A stretch of DNA of 64,000 nt. Source: Leadbetterella sp035299025. GTDB taxonomy: Bacteria; Bacteroidota; Bacteroidia; Cytophagales; Spirosomataceae. The position numbers were made by a program, and so were the translations under genes. Below the pieces are notes generated by a model. That model saw only the letters and a list, made by a program, of their open reading frames with translations. It searched no databases and was not told the DNA's origin. Below, in pieces: positions 9,430-17,714 of the stretch. Position 1 is the stretch's first letter, and each line of letters opens with the position of its first letter. The DNA lies in assembly GCA_035299025.1 (NCBI GenBank), contig DATGXK010000007.1, positions 868,001 to 932,000 of the forward strand, read 5' to 3'.

Positions 9430-9854
9430 AAAAAGTAATTTCAGTATTCGTCCTAATTTTAGTACTCGTTTTTAAATTATCAGCACAAGACATCACCAAA
9501 GGCACTTGGTACAACGAGGAAAAAAGTGCTAAACTTCAGTTTTATGAAACAAACGGTAAGCTTTTTGGAAAGATTGTTTGGCTTAAAGACCCCAATAAAA
9601 ATGGCAAGCCACGCACCGACGAATTTAACCCCAACGATAAGCTTAAAAGTTCTCCGCTTTTGGGTTTGGTTTTCTTGAAAAACTTCGAAAAAGACGGTGA
9701 AAAAGCTTGGAAAGACGGCACCATCTATGATCCAAAAAGTGGAAAGACCTACTCTAGCAATATGAAACTAGTAAGCCCAACTCAGCTAGATGTGAGAGGA
9801 TATATAGGCATATCGCTGATAGGCAAGACCTCTAAATTTACTAAGGCAGACTAA
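9426..9854 (+). CDS. DUF2147 domain-containing secreted protein
   Basis: The 142-aa protein has a signal peptide (residues 1-20, ending LSAQD). The DUF2147 lipocalin-like small beta-barrel pattern follows: GTWYNEEKSAKLQFYETNGK, then GLVFLKNFEKDGEKAWKDG and IYDPKSGKTYSS, ending LDVRGYIGISLIGKT. It is predicted to be periplasmic; no molecular function is established for the family. It overlaps the PAP2 gene by 4 bases, implying translational coupling, and is followed by a strong terminator. Confidence 0.85.
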   Translation: MKKVISVFVLILVLVFKLSAQDITKGTWYNEEKSAKLQFYETNGKLFGKIVWLKDPNKNGKPRTDEFNPNDKLKSSPLLGLVFLKNFEKDGEKAWKDGTIYDPKSGKTYSSNMKLVSPTQLDVRGYIGISLIGKTSKFTKAD

Positions 9855-9873
9855 AATCCGCTTTATCCTATAC

Positions 9874-9909
9874 AAAAAAGCCCTTGAAGATCTCTTCAAG
9901 GGCTTTTTT
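9874..9909. terminator. Bidirectional intrinsic terminator
   Basis: A 17-bp perfect stem (9874-9890 with 9893-9909) has A tracts on one side and T tracts on the other. It separates the convergent DUF2147 and DinB genes. Confidence 0.9.
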
Positions 9910-9930
9910 GATTGTTGACTAATCTTACTC

Positions 9931-10488
9931 TTAGATAAAATCGTCTTCAAGGTCATCTTCAAAATATCTACTGCTTTCAGTGTAATCATCATCTACGGCC
10001 TTTCCTCCTTTGCTGGCCAATTTCTTAATTATCGCGATTTGTCCGGAGTGGTACAAGTCATGATGAATGATGCCGTTGAGCAATGTATTAAAATTATATT
10101 CTGCACCGGGTACAATTTCTTGCAGAAAAGCATCCGTTTTCGTTTCTAATTCTTTTATGAGCTCGTCGTGGCTAAGGGTAAGCTCCATCATGAGTGTTTC
10201 AAGCTCAAATTGGTCTATTTTACCGATGTTACCCCAATTGGCTTTTTCATCAGAAATATTATAATCCTCGTCACCTTGCATTTTCTTTACAGCAAAGAGC
10301 CTCCAGCTTGTAATATGATACAGGAGCTCGGCTATGTTATGCACGTTTCCGGCAGAATAAGAGGCTTCTTTTACGGTAAGGCCTTTGGTAAGCTCTAATA
10401 CCGACGGACCATGCCAAGCACCTCCATGAAAGGCCGTATTGAAAAGATTTTTTAAGTTTTCGATGTTAATGTTTATAGTATTCGCCAT
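9931..10488 (-). CDS. DinB-family protein (paralogue 1)
   Basis: The 185-aa four-helix DinB/YfiT-like protein has the three metal-ligand histidines in ELLYHITSWR and GIIHHDLYHSGQ. The family folds as a helical bundle binding Ni or Zn; several members are thiol transferases (for example bacillithiol S-transferases), but the substrate here is unknown. A 35-residue acidic tail (DDDYTESSRYFEDDLEDDF) extends beyond the usual end. Its upstream neighbour at 10502 is a paralogue with the same GAWHGPSV-type segment near the N-terminus, 13 bases away in the same direction, so the two are probably a duplicated pair in one transcript. Confidence 0.85.
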   Translation of the reverse strand: MANTININIENLKNLFNTAFHGGAWHGPSVLELTKGLTVKEASYSAGNVHNIAELLYHITSWRLFAVKKMQGDEDYNISDEKANWGNIGKIDQFELETLMMELTLSHDELIKELETKTDAFLQEIVPGAEYNFNTLLNGIIHHDLYHSGQIAIIKKLASKGGKAVDDDYTESSRYFEDDLEDDFI

Positions 10489-10501
10489 ATCAACAAGGTT
10501 T

Positions 10502-10960
10502 TTACTGCCACAACACCCATATCATACCCAAATGATAAGTGTCGTGTTGAATTAATCCGTTTAAAAGTTTATAGAAATTGTAATATTCTCCAGGAACATT
10601 TTTTTCTAAAATGTCATCATCGTACTTTTCAAGTTCATTGATAAGGTCGAAATGCTGCTTTTTCAGAAACTCCACCAAATCATTGAATTTTTCAGGTTTA
10701 CTGTATTCTTCTCCTCCCCAGTTGTCCTCTTCAGTTTCTAAGCTGTAGTGGATGTTATCATTCAGTTTTTCAATAGTAAACTTCCTCCATGCAGCCAAAT
10801 GATAAATGTGTTGGGCAATGGTTTGGCTAGAAAAATTCTGGACTTGCGACACTTTTTCCAATGGCAAACTGTTGATGATTTCCATAACAGAAGGCCCATG
10901 CCATGCGTCTCCACGAAAAACAGTATCTAGATTGTCGATGATTAGTTCTAATGACCTCAT
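10502..10960 (-). CDS. DinB-family protein (paralogue 2)
   Basis: The 152-aa DinB-type bundle has ligand histidines in QHIYHLAAWR and GLIQHDTYHLG. It shares the opening pattern FRGDAWHGPSVMEI with the neighbouring gene (FHGGAWHGPSVLEL), and both keep the same spacing of histidines, which points to tandem duplication. It is shorter because it lacks the acidic tail of its partner. It is cytoplasmic with an unknown substrate. Confidence 0.85.
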   Translation of the reverse strand: MRSLELIIDNLDTVFRGDAWHGPSVMEIINSLPLEKVSQVQNFSSQTIAQHIYHLAAWRKFTIEKLNDNIHYSLETEEDNWGGEEYSKPEKFNDLVEFLKKQHFDLINELEKYDDDILEKNVPGEYYNFYKLLNGLIQHDTYHLGMIWVLWQ

Positions 10961-11067
10961 TAGTTTTTAGAAATATTTGCAAAAATGATAAAAAACTACG
11001 TGACAATAAGTTTTTTCACCAAAAAAATAGAAAATAAATCCTGACATGGCGTCCTGTGTAGATTTAT

Positions 11068-12093
11068 TCAATAGTCGCGACCTTTCCAAACTACTTTTTT
11101 GGCAAATAGATAATGTAAAAACTGCATCAGCCACGAAACCGGCAGATAAATTGAAAACACCGGTAGGTTTTTAAGATAGCCCGAGAGCTTGAGCTTTGAC
11201 TCAAACCTTAGCACCAAAAAGGTGTAAAATGAAAATGTAATCAGAAACAAGGCCAAGGATATTTTCCAAGAAACGAAAGCCAAGAATGTGTATAAAGGAA
11301 GCGATACGGCCTGCATGATGCCTAAATATAGTGGACCCGAGTTTGACTCTATGGCTCCTTGTATCCAGCGGTCACGCTGCTCGAAATAATCTTCAGGGGG
11401 AACGGTGTAGGCCACAACTTCGGGTATAAAAACTTGCCTAAAATCGTAACCCTCCGCAATTATTTTTTTGTAGAGTGTGTAGTCTTCTACTATACTAAAT
11501 CCAATTTTTTCATAACCTCCAGCCGCAAAATAAGCTTCTTTCAATACAACCATATTGTTGCCCATGCCGGTGGTTGGTATGTTTCGGTCTGAGAATAACT
11601 TATTGACTGTTACCACGCAAAACCACTCCAATGCTTGCATGGTAGATGCAAAACTATCATGTTTCATGCCTGTAACTCCCACCATAACTCCAATCCCTTT
11701 CATATTTCCTTGTCTATTGGGTATGTTGTTTTCGAGTTCAGACAGCATTCCATTAATCCATTGACTATTAACGGCTACGTCGGCATCGGTAAAAAACAAG
11801 TATTTACCTGTGGTTTGGTGAGCCAACATTGCTAGAACTCTAGTTTTACCCTTCAGTTCTTCGTCTGGTTTTCTTTCAGGAACATCCACTACTGTTATCC
11901 AATTTTTACCGACAGCGAAATCTTGCATTATCTTCAGTGTTTCGTCGGTTGAGTTATCATTTGCCAGCAGTATCTGTAAATACTCTTTGGGATAGTCTAA
12001 AGAATCTAAGGAATTGAGCATGCGGTGAATGCCTTTAGCTTCATTTCTGGCAGGAATCAATATACTTACAGGTATTGGAGTTGTTGTCGACAT
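11068..12093 (-). CDS. Family 2 glycosyltransferase, membrane-bound
   Basis: In this 341-aa protein the N-terminal GT-A domain begins VSILIPARNEAKGI and includes LLANDNSTDET, the metal-binding DxD equivalent FTDADVAV, and QRDRW (the QxxRW motif of processive GT2 enzymes). Two to three C-terminal hydrophobic helices (about residues 255-335) anchor it in the inner membrane. It would transfer sugars from nucleotide sugars to a lipid or polysaccharide; the acceptor is unknown. It is a single gene with 123 bp to the next one. Confidence 0.87.
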   Translation of the reverse strand: MSTTTPIPVSILIPARNEAKGIHRMLNSLDSLDYPKEYLQILLANDNSTDETLKIMQDFAVGKNWITVVDVPERKPDEELKGKTRVLAMLAHQTTGKYLFFTDADVAVNSQWINGMLSELENNIPNRQGNMKGIGVMVGVTGMKHDSFASTMQALEWFCVVTVNKLFSDRNIPTTGMGNNMVVLKEAYFAAGGYEKIGFSIVEDYTLYKKIIAEGYDFRQVFIPEVVAYTVPPEDYFEQRDRWIQGAIESNSGPLYLGIMQAVSLPLYTFLAFVSWKISLALFLITFSFYTFLVLRFESKLKLSGYLKNLPVFSIYLPVSWLMQFLHYLFAKKVVWKGRDY

Positions 12094-12216
12094 TTTGATT
12101 TACTTAAGATGGTCTGAGGTATAAATTATATTAGAAATACAATAATTACAATTTTTATTACAGTTTCAATAATTATACCATTTTTTTTGATGTGAATTTT
12201 ATCAAACGATGCCTTC

Positions 12217-14094
12217 TTAATTGATATACTCCCAAGCACTTTTATAAGCTTCGGTTTTTTCAGAATAAGCTATAAAATCAGAATAATAGTGAAAATTGCC
12301 AATCGTGGCACTGTCTCCAACAATTACCAAAAGTTTTTTTGCTCTGGTCATCGCCACATTCATTCGTCTTATATCGGTCAAAAAGCCTATTTCTCCATCC
12401 GAATTTGACCTTGTCATGGAAATAAACACAGCGTCGCGTTCTTGTCCTTGAAAGCTATCAATCGTGTTTATAGTTATGTATTTATTCCAAGGTTTGAGTT
12501 TGCTAGAAGCTTCTATAAATTCTTTCAATATCTGAATCTGCTGCTTATATGGGCTGATAACAGCAATGCTAGGCATATTTTTCTCGGAGAAATCACCTAC
12601 GAGATCCTCTAATCTTTTCACCAGAAAAGCAGCTTCTTCTGGGTTGGTTGAGCTTGTACCCTCTAACTTTTCCTCAAACCCACAACCAGCGGTATCTATA
12701 AATTGTACTGGCGGATGCTCAGGACTCAGTCGATGCTTCGCTACGCTTTCATGGGCGATTAATAGGTTATCATAAAATATTTTTGACGAATGAGCCATTA
12801 TTTGCTCGTTCATTCGATATTGCGTTTGCAGGAGCGTCACCGTTTCAGGATATTTTGTGGCTAATTTTTCCAGAAGCGTATTGGAAAGTCCTTTGGCAGA
12901 TGCTTCTTGCGACTTGATGGTGGGAGGGAGCTGACAATGGTCTCCTGCCAAAACCAATTTCTTTCCTTTCAATATCGGAATCCAGCACGCAGGTTCTATT
13001 CCCTGGCCTGCTTCGTCGATTATCACGGTATCGTATTTGATGTTTGTCATAGAATAATGATTGGAACCCACCAAAGTGGCCGTCACTACCTGAGCTTTGT
13101 TAGACAAATCTTCAATTATATACTCTTCTATTTTCTCGACTTCCTTCATCAGTTTGTGAGCCTCATCAAATAGGGCTTTTCGTTGGTCTCTCTCTGCCTT
13201 GCCAAAGTTACGTTTATACTTGTGAGCCATATTTTTGTATTCATTGGCTTGTTTTTTCCAAGTTTTTATATCCTTAAACGATGGGTGGTTTTTTATTTTT
13301 CCTTCCACGGTTTGTGCTTGTAATTCTTCCGAAACTCTCGCCGGATTTCCGAGTCGAATCACATTCAAACCTACTGAACTCAATTTTTCGGTCAACAAAT
13401 CTACAGCAGTATTACTTGGTGCTACTACCAATATTTTTTCATTCTTCTTTTCGGCCAATGCCTTTATTGCCTGTACAATGGTCGTAGTTTTGCCCGTTCC
13501 GGGAGGGCCATGAATGATAGACAAATGATTGGCATTGAGCACATTGTTTACGGCATTGTTCTGGAAATCGTTCAGTTGAACACTGTGATATTTGTGATCA
13601 GAAATGTAAAAAGTAGGAGTTTTTTCGCCAATCAGCACTTTCGTGATTTCAGACTCTTCATTTTCTGCTTTTTTCAAGGCCGAAAACATTTCCTCATAGC
13701 TATTATTATCAAAAAGCACATCAATGCCCAATTTGCCATCACGGCTCCAATCTGGTAATTCCTCTGTTCTGAAGTTAATTTTTAGCCTATTTCCACCCTG
13801 ATATGTAATGGTGCCTTCGAGCCTGTCTGTCTTTGCGTCATGATTGGAAAATAAAACTGCTGGAACGCCAAACCTAAACTGATGAGGTAAATCTTGGTGT
13901 GTTGTGCGTTCAAACTCTACTGTCAGGTAATCTCCACGGCCCAATTCCTGCCCTCTGATGGCCACAGGATACCAAGTGAGTCCATTGGCTCGTTTTTCGC
14001 CTATTGAGGCCGAATCAGTAAGTTTTTTATATTGTGCTTGGTCTTCAAGTTTTTCTATTTTTAGTAATTCTGCTAATTCTTTGAAATAATCCAT
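12217..14094 (-). CDS. Superfamily 1 (UPF1/IGHMBP2-like) AAA helicase
   Basis: The 625-aa SF1B helicase has an N-terminal beta-barrel region (about 35-130), Walker A GPPGTGKT at 196-203, motif II VIIDEAGQG, motif III LAGDHCQLPPT, then the second RecA domain with TIDSFQGQERD and RRMNVAMTRAKK. The arrangement matches the IGHMBP2/SMUBP-2-type cytoplasmic helicases that unwind RNA or DNA. It is shorter than the defence-type DUF4011 helicase at 46387 and lacks a nuclease domain, so a housekeeping nucleic-acid role is more likely. It is divergent from the SatD gene. Confidence 0.92.
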   Translation of the reverse strand: MDYFKELAELLKIEKLEDQAQYKKLTDSASIGEKRANGLTWYPVAIRGQELGRGDYLTVEFERTTHQDLPHQFRFGVPAVLFSNHDAKTDRLEGTITYQGGNRLKINFRTEELPDWSRDGKLGIDVLFDNNSYEEMFSALKKAENEESEITKVLIGEKTPTFYISDHKYHSVQLNDFQNNAVNNVLNANHLSIIHGPPGTGKTTTIVQAIKALAEKKNEKILVVAPSNTAVDLLTEKLSSVGLNVIRLGNPARVSEELQAQTVEGKIKNHPSFKDIKTWKKQANEYKNMAHKYKRNFGKAERDQRKALFDEAHKLMKEVEKIEEYIIEDLSNKAQVVTATLVGSNHYSMTNIKYDTVIIDEAGQGIEPACWIPILKGKKLVLAGDHCQLPPTIKSQEASAKGLSNTLLEKLATKYPETVTLLQTQYRMNEQIMAHSSKIFYDNLLIAHESVAKHRLSPEHPPVQFIDTAGCGFEEKLEGTSSTNPEEAAFLVKRLEDLVGDFSEKNMPSIAVISPYKQQIQILKEFIEASSKLKPWNKYITINTIDSFQGQERDAVFISMTRSNSDGEIGFLTDIRRMNVAMTRAKKLLVIVGDSATIGNFHYYSDFIAYSEKTEAYKSAWEYIN

Positions 14095-14112
14095 TCAGGA
14101 TGTTTTTTGATG

Positions 14113-14120
14113 CAAAGATA
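14113..14120 (-). promoter_or_regulatory. Candidate -7 element (TATCTTTG) for the SF1 helicase gene
   Basis: On the minus strand the octamer fits TAnnTTTG exactly and lies 18 bases upstream of the helicase ATG. No matching -33 box was recognised. Confidence 0.45.
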
Positions 14121-14206
14121 AGATTAAGAAATGGCGAATGTTTATTTCAAGAACGTTTAGGTGCAAAAATATGCCCTGTAAAGCATTCAGTAACGATTTT
14201 TATAAA

Positions 14207-14318
14207 TTATCTGCTCTAGAGCCGATAATTAACAATATCTGCTAATTAGCCGATAATCAAAAATATCTGCTAATTGACCGATAATTTAAAATATCTGCTA
14301 ATTAGCCGATATTTTTGG
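14207..14318 (+). repeat. Four tandem 28-bp units, each with an imperfect 20-bp palindrome
   Basis: Units start at 14207, 14235, 14263 and 14291, exactly 28 bp apart. The consensus core is TATCTGCTAATTAGCCGATA, in which TATC/GATA and GCTAATTAGC are symmetric and only the T/C positions break the dyad. Unit 1 is the most diverged (CTGCTCTAGAGCCGATAA), but it keeps the dyad as GCTCTAGAGC: both arms changed together, which suggests selection for symmetry. The array ends 44 bp before the SatD start codon and is placed as an operator array would be, for the satD operon or the divergent helicase gene. Confidence 0.85.
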
Positions 14319-14362
14319 AAAATATACTTTCTGGTATTATATTTGAATGTTTTTAAAGCACT

Positions 14363-14965
14363 ATGGAAGCAATAATAACAGGAGATTTGATAAATTCGAG
14401 GCAGGTTGAGCCCAGCGAATGGATGCCCGCCTTGAAAAAAGTGCTCAAAAAGTACGGGAAAGAGCCAGCAAATTGGGAAATATTCAGGGGTGACAGCTTT
14501 CAGCTAAACACCAAGCCTGAAGATGCTCTAATGGCCGCAATTCTGCTAAAAGCCGAAATAAAACAATGGAAAAACCTTGATATTAGATTGGCGATTGGAT
14601 TAGGTGAAATAACCTACCGAGCTGCCAAAATTACAGAATCTAATGGAACTGCCTTTTTGAACTCAGGAGAGTGTTTTGAAGAACTAAAAAAGCAAACACT
14701 TGCCATAAAAACACCAAATAAAGAGCTTGACACAACACTAAATTTGATGATAGAATTGGCTTCGCTCACCATAGACAAATGGACAGAAACGGCTGCAAAG
14801 CTGATTAAGCTAAAAATAGAAAACCCTACCGTAAACCAAAAAGACTTGGCAAATTTGCTCAATAAAACAGCCCAAGGAACCATAAGTGAGGGCCTTAAAA
14901 GAGGCGGATATGATGAGATTCAGAAACTTTTGGATTATTATAAAATCAAAATCAGTGGATTATGA
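14363..14965 (+). CDS. SatD-family protein with C-terminal helix-turn-helix-like region
   Basis: The 200-aa protein opens with MEAIITGDLINSRQVEPSEW and continues with WEIFRGDSFQLNTKPEDALMAAILLKAEIK and DIRLAIGLGEI, the SatD (PF16264) pattern. Residues about 150-195 (VNQKDLANLLNKTAQGTISEGLKRGGYDE) resemble a winged or simple HTH, so the protein could bind DNA (inference). SatD was named from a streptococcal acid-tolerance locus but has no clear biochemistry. The stop overlaps the next gene by 4 bases (ATGA). The palindrome array just upstream would be a natural binding site for an autoregulator. Confidence 0.75.
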   Translation: MEAIITGDLINSRQVEPSEWMPALKKVLKKYGKEPANWEIFRGDSFQLNTKPEDALMAAILLKAEIKQWKNLDIRLAIGLGEITYRAAKITESNGTAFLNSGECFEELKKQTLAIKTPNKELDTTLNLMIELASLTIDKWTETAAKLIKLKIENPTVNQKDLANLLNKTAQGTISEGLKRGGYDEIQKLLDYYKIKISGL

Positions 14966-15666
14966 TAGCTTGGGTATTAAAAATTACACTCGCACATCTT
15001 TTGGGTGATTTTATGTTTCAGCCTGACAAATGGATTGAAGATAAAAATACTAAAACATATAAATCAAAATATCTCTATTACCATATCGGAGTTCATTTTT
15101 TGCTATTACTGGTAGTTTTTCAATTTGACTTGAAATATTGGATAGCTTTGCTTTTGATACCTGCTTCGCACTATTTGATAGACCTTGGAAAGCTAATATT
15201 GAGAGAGAAAATAGAAACTAGGAAGTTGTTTTTTCTTGATCAAATATTACATATTTTGGTTATTTTCTTCGTCACCAAACTATATTTCAAGTTCGAAATA
15301 GACTGGTCTTTAATATTTAGCACAAAGGCGACTCTCTTAATAACTGCCATTTTATCAATTAGTTATGTAGCATCTGTAGTAATAAAAATATTAATTTCGA
15401 GATGGAAACAAGAAAACGAAAACACAAATGCAGCCGGCAAGTACATAGGTATGATGGAAAGGATACTGGTGTTCGTTTTTATAGTTTTAAATCACTGGGA
15501 AGGAGTGGGCTTTTTGCTAGCAGCCAAATCTGTTTTTAGATTTGGAGACTTGACCAAAAGCCATGAAGTTAGGCTAACCGAATACATCTTGATCGGCACA
15601 TTATTGAGCTTCGGCATAGCAATTGGAGTGGCTTTGGCCTATCAAAAACTTTTAAAATTGATATAA
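14962..15666 (+). CDS. DUF3307 domain-containing membrane protein
   Basis: The 234-aa polytopic protein begins WVLKITLAHLLGDFMFQPDKWIEDKNT, the DUF3307 hallmark, and has about six hydrophobic helices. DUF3307 proteins often sit beside SatD-family genes in Bacteroidota and Firmicutes. Function is unknown; the HLLGDF and YLIDLGK segments are conserved polar sites inside the membrane. It is coupled to satD by a 4-base overlap and directly abuts the next gene. Confidence 0.8.
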   Translation: MIAWVLKITLAHLLGDFMFQPDKWIEDKNTKTYKSKYLYYHIGVHFLLLLVVFQFDLKYWIALLLIPASHYLIDLGKLILREKIETRKLFFLDQILHILVIFFVTKLYFKFEIDWSLIFSTKATLLITAILSISYVASVVIKILISRWKQENENTNAAGKYIGMMERILVFVFIVLNHWEGVGFLLAAKSVFRFGDLTKSHEVRLTEYILIGTLLSFGIAIGVALAYQKLLKLI

Positions 15667-15882
15667 ATGGATCCTTTACACGGCATCACACTCGAAAAAA
15701 TCTTGGTTTATTTGGTAGAAAACTTAGGCTGGGAAGCCATGTACAACGATGTAAAAGTAAATTGTTTTAAGTTTGACGCCAGCATAAAATCAAGCCTTAC
15801 ATTTTTAAGAAAAACTCCTTGGGCTCGAACCAAAGTAGAGCAATTATATTTAAAGGAAATAAAAAAGAGAACGAATTCTTAA
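15667..15882 (+). CDS. VF530-family small protein (DUF2132-type)
   Basis: The 71-aa protein (DPLHGITLEKILVYLVENLGWE, then FKFDASIKSSLTFLRKTPWAR and EQLYL) matches the VF530 family, a compact helical fold reported to bind DNA. It begins directly after the DUF3307 stop and its own stop overlaps the convergent AraC-type gene by 4 bases. It is the last gene of the SatD operon. Confidence 0.85.
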   Translation: MDPLHGITLEKILVYLVENLGWEAMYNDVKVNCFKFDASIKSSLTFLRKTPWARTKVEQLYLKEIKKRTNS

Positions 15883-16745
15883 TTTTTCAATGCCTTGGCA
15901 TATTCAGAAGGTGTTTTTCCTACTATTTTCTTAAAATGGAAATTAAAGTTGGAAATGGTATTAAAACCACTTTCAAAGCAAATTTCTGAAACGTTCATGG
16001 CATTTTGACCGAGTAATTTGCAAGCATTTCCAATCCTAATTTCATTCACAAAATCTACAAAAGATCGATTGGTTCGTTTTTTAAAGTACCTGCAAAAAGC
16101 CGCCTCACTCATATTCACTTTTTCGGCTATGTCGCCCAACTTTATGCTTTCCTTAAAGTTTTTACTTACATACTCATACACTTTTTGCATCCGTTCAGTC
16201 TCCGAAAGTTTATGTAAATTGGTGTAATTTTCATTCGTAATAAACTGATAATCTTTAGATTGAGAAAGCTTATGCAACAAGTCAAGCAAAGTTAAAATAC
16301 GTCTAAAGCCTTTAATATTGACCAACTCAATTAGTTTTTCCACAATATGTCCTTTTGATTTGCCTGACCAAACCATGCCTCTACAAGAGTTTTCTAAAAA
16401 AGCTTTTAAACCAGCCATCTCCGATTTCTCGAAAAAATCGTTGCCCAGAAAATCTTCCGTAAAATAAAGCACGATACCATGAGTTTTGAATGACGGATTA
16501 CTCTCAAAATACACCTTATCGCTCCGCCAAAGATGAGGAAGATTGGGGCCTAAAAAAACGGTATCGCCGGGTTCGAAATACTGAATACTGTCGCCAATGA
16601 ATCTAGTGCCTGTTCCCTCGATTACTGTAAATAATTGGTAATGAGGATGAAAATGCCAATTCGGGTCAAAAAATTTTTCCTTTAAATCTAAAACCGTAAC
16701 CGATTCCTGCTGGCTACCGATATTTTTTTCAAGAACTACTGGCAT
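15879..16745 (-). CDS. AraC-family transcriptional regulator
   Basis: This 288-aa regulator has an N-terminal cupin-like sensor (FFDPNWHFHPHYQLFTVIEGTG, then FEPGDTVFLGPNLPHLW) and a C-terminal pair of HTH motifs (LGDIAEKVNMSEAAFCRYFK and VSEICFESGFNTISNFNFHFKK, ending TPSEY). The cupin fold suggests a sugar or small organic ligand. It is divergent from the isomerase/oxidoreductase/ThuA operon with a 135-bp spacer and is the likely local regulator of that operon (inference). Confidence 0.92.
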   Translation of the reverse strand: MPVVLEKNIGSQQESVTVLDLKEKFFDPNWHFHPHYQLFTVIEGTGTRFIGDSIQYFEPGDTVFLGPNLPHLWRSDKVYFESNPSFKTHGIVLYFTEDFLGNDFFEKSEMAGLKAFLENSCRGMVWSGKSKGHIVEKLIELVNIKGFRRILTLLDLLHKLSQSKDYQFITNENYTNLHKLSETERMQKVYEYVSKNFKESIKLGDIAEKVNMSEAAFCRYFKKRTNRSFVDFVNEIRIGNACKLLGQNAMNVSEICFESGFNTISNFNFHFKKIVGKTPSEYAKALKN

Positions 16746-16880
16746 TCGAAGTACAGTTTTTTGTTCGCCAAATTTATAATTTAAACAAAAATAGTCAAAA
16801 TACTGGTAGTTCTGGCAAATATCAAGGAATAAAATTGCAATTTTCTTCTATAATATTGTACTTAAATAGACTATACACTT

Positions 16881-17714
16881 ATGAAGAACAAAATCGGGAT
16901 GAACCTCTTACTATGGGGTACTGAAATAGACGAGCGTTTATTCCCCGTGCTCGAGCAAATCAAAGAAATCGGGTACGATGGCGTGGAGATACCCATTTTT
17001 AATACAAATCCCGAACATTGGTATGCTTGGAGAAAAAAGCTAGATGAACTAGGTTTAGACAGGATTGCGGTTACGATAAACGGCCCTGGAGAAAGTTTCA
17101 TAAGTCCCGATGCCTCCGAACGGAAAAAAACTTTAGAAAGAAACAAATTGGCTTTGGATTGTGCCATGATTTTAGGATCTGACCTGTTGACAGGTCCATT
17201 TCACTCGGCACTGGGTGTTTTTACTGGCTCAAAAGCCACTCCTCAAGAAAAACTTTGGGCAAAAGAAGGCCTTTGGGATTTGGCTGAATATGCAGATAGC
17301 TTGGGCATTACACTTGGCTTAGAGTATCTAAATCGCTTTGAGAGTTATTTGGTTTCTTGTACCGACGAGCTTTTGGATTTGATAAACTATGTAAATCACC
17401 CATCTTGTAAAATCATGTTTGACACTTTTCATGCCAATATAGAGGAAAAAAGCATGACCGAAGCCATAAAAAAAATAGGGGATAAGTTGGTACATGTTCA
17501 ACTTTCAGAAAATGACAGAGGGACATTAGGGCAAGGCCGAGTAGAGATTCCGGAAGTTTTAGAGGCCTTAAAATCAATAAACTATGAAGGCATGTTGAGT
17601 ATCGAAGCTTTCAGCGAAAAACTTGCGGCAGCTAACATTTGGAGGAAAATGTTTGAATCTGAGGAACAATTGATGAAGGACAGTTATAAATATCTTAAAA
17701 GTATATTAAAATGA
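16881..17714 (+). CDS. Sugar phosphate isomerase/epimerase (xylose isomerase-like TIM barrel)
   Basis: The 277-aa AP-endonuclease-2-type TIM barrel has candidate metal ligands LGLEYL, MFDTFH, the His of VHVQLSEND and SIEAFSE, in the order seen in D-tagatose/D-psicose 3-epimerases. It would interconvert keto-sugars in the cytoplasm. Exact substrate is open. It overlaps the next gene by 4 bases (ATGA) and heads an operon opposite the AraC regulator, so use of an unusual sugar is likely. Confidence 0.87.
   Translation: MKNKIGMNLLLWGTEIDERLFPVLEQIKEIGYDGVEIPIFNTNPEHWYAWRKKLDELGLDRIAVTINGPGESFISPDASERKKTLERNKLALDCAMILGSDLLTGPFHSALGVFTGSKATPQEKLWAKEGLWDLAEYADSLGITLGLEYLNRFESYLVSCTDELLDLINYVNHPSCKIMFDTFHANIEEKSMTEAIKKIGDKLVHVQLSENDRGTLGQGRVEIPEVLEALKSINYEGMLSIEAFSEKLAAANIWRKMFESEEQLMKDSYKYLKSILK

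Noticed and set aside
14207..14318. Possible CRISPR array
   Set aside because: The 28-bp units are contiguous with no unique spacers, there are only four, and no cas gene is present.
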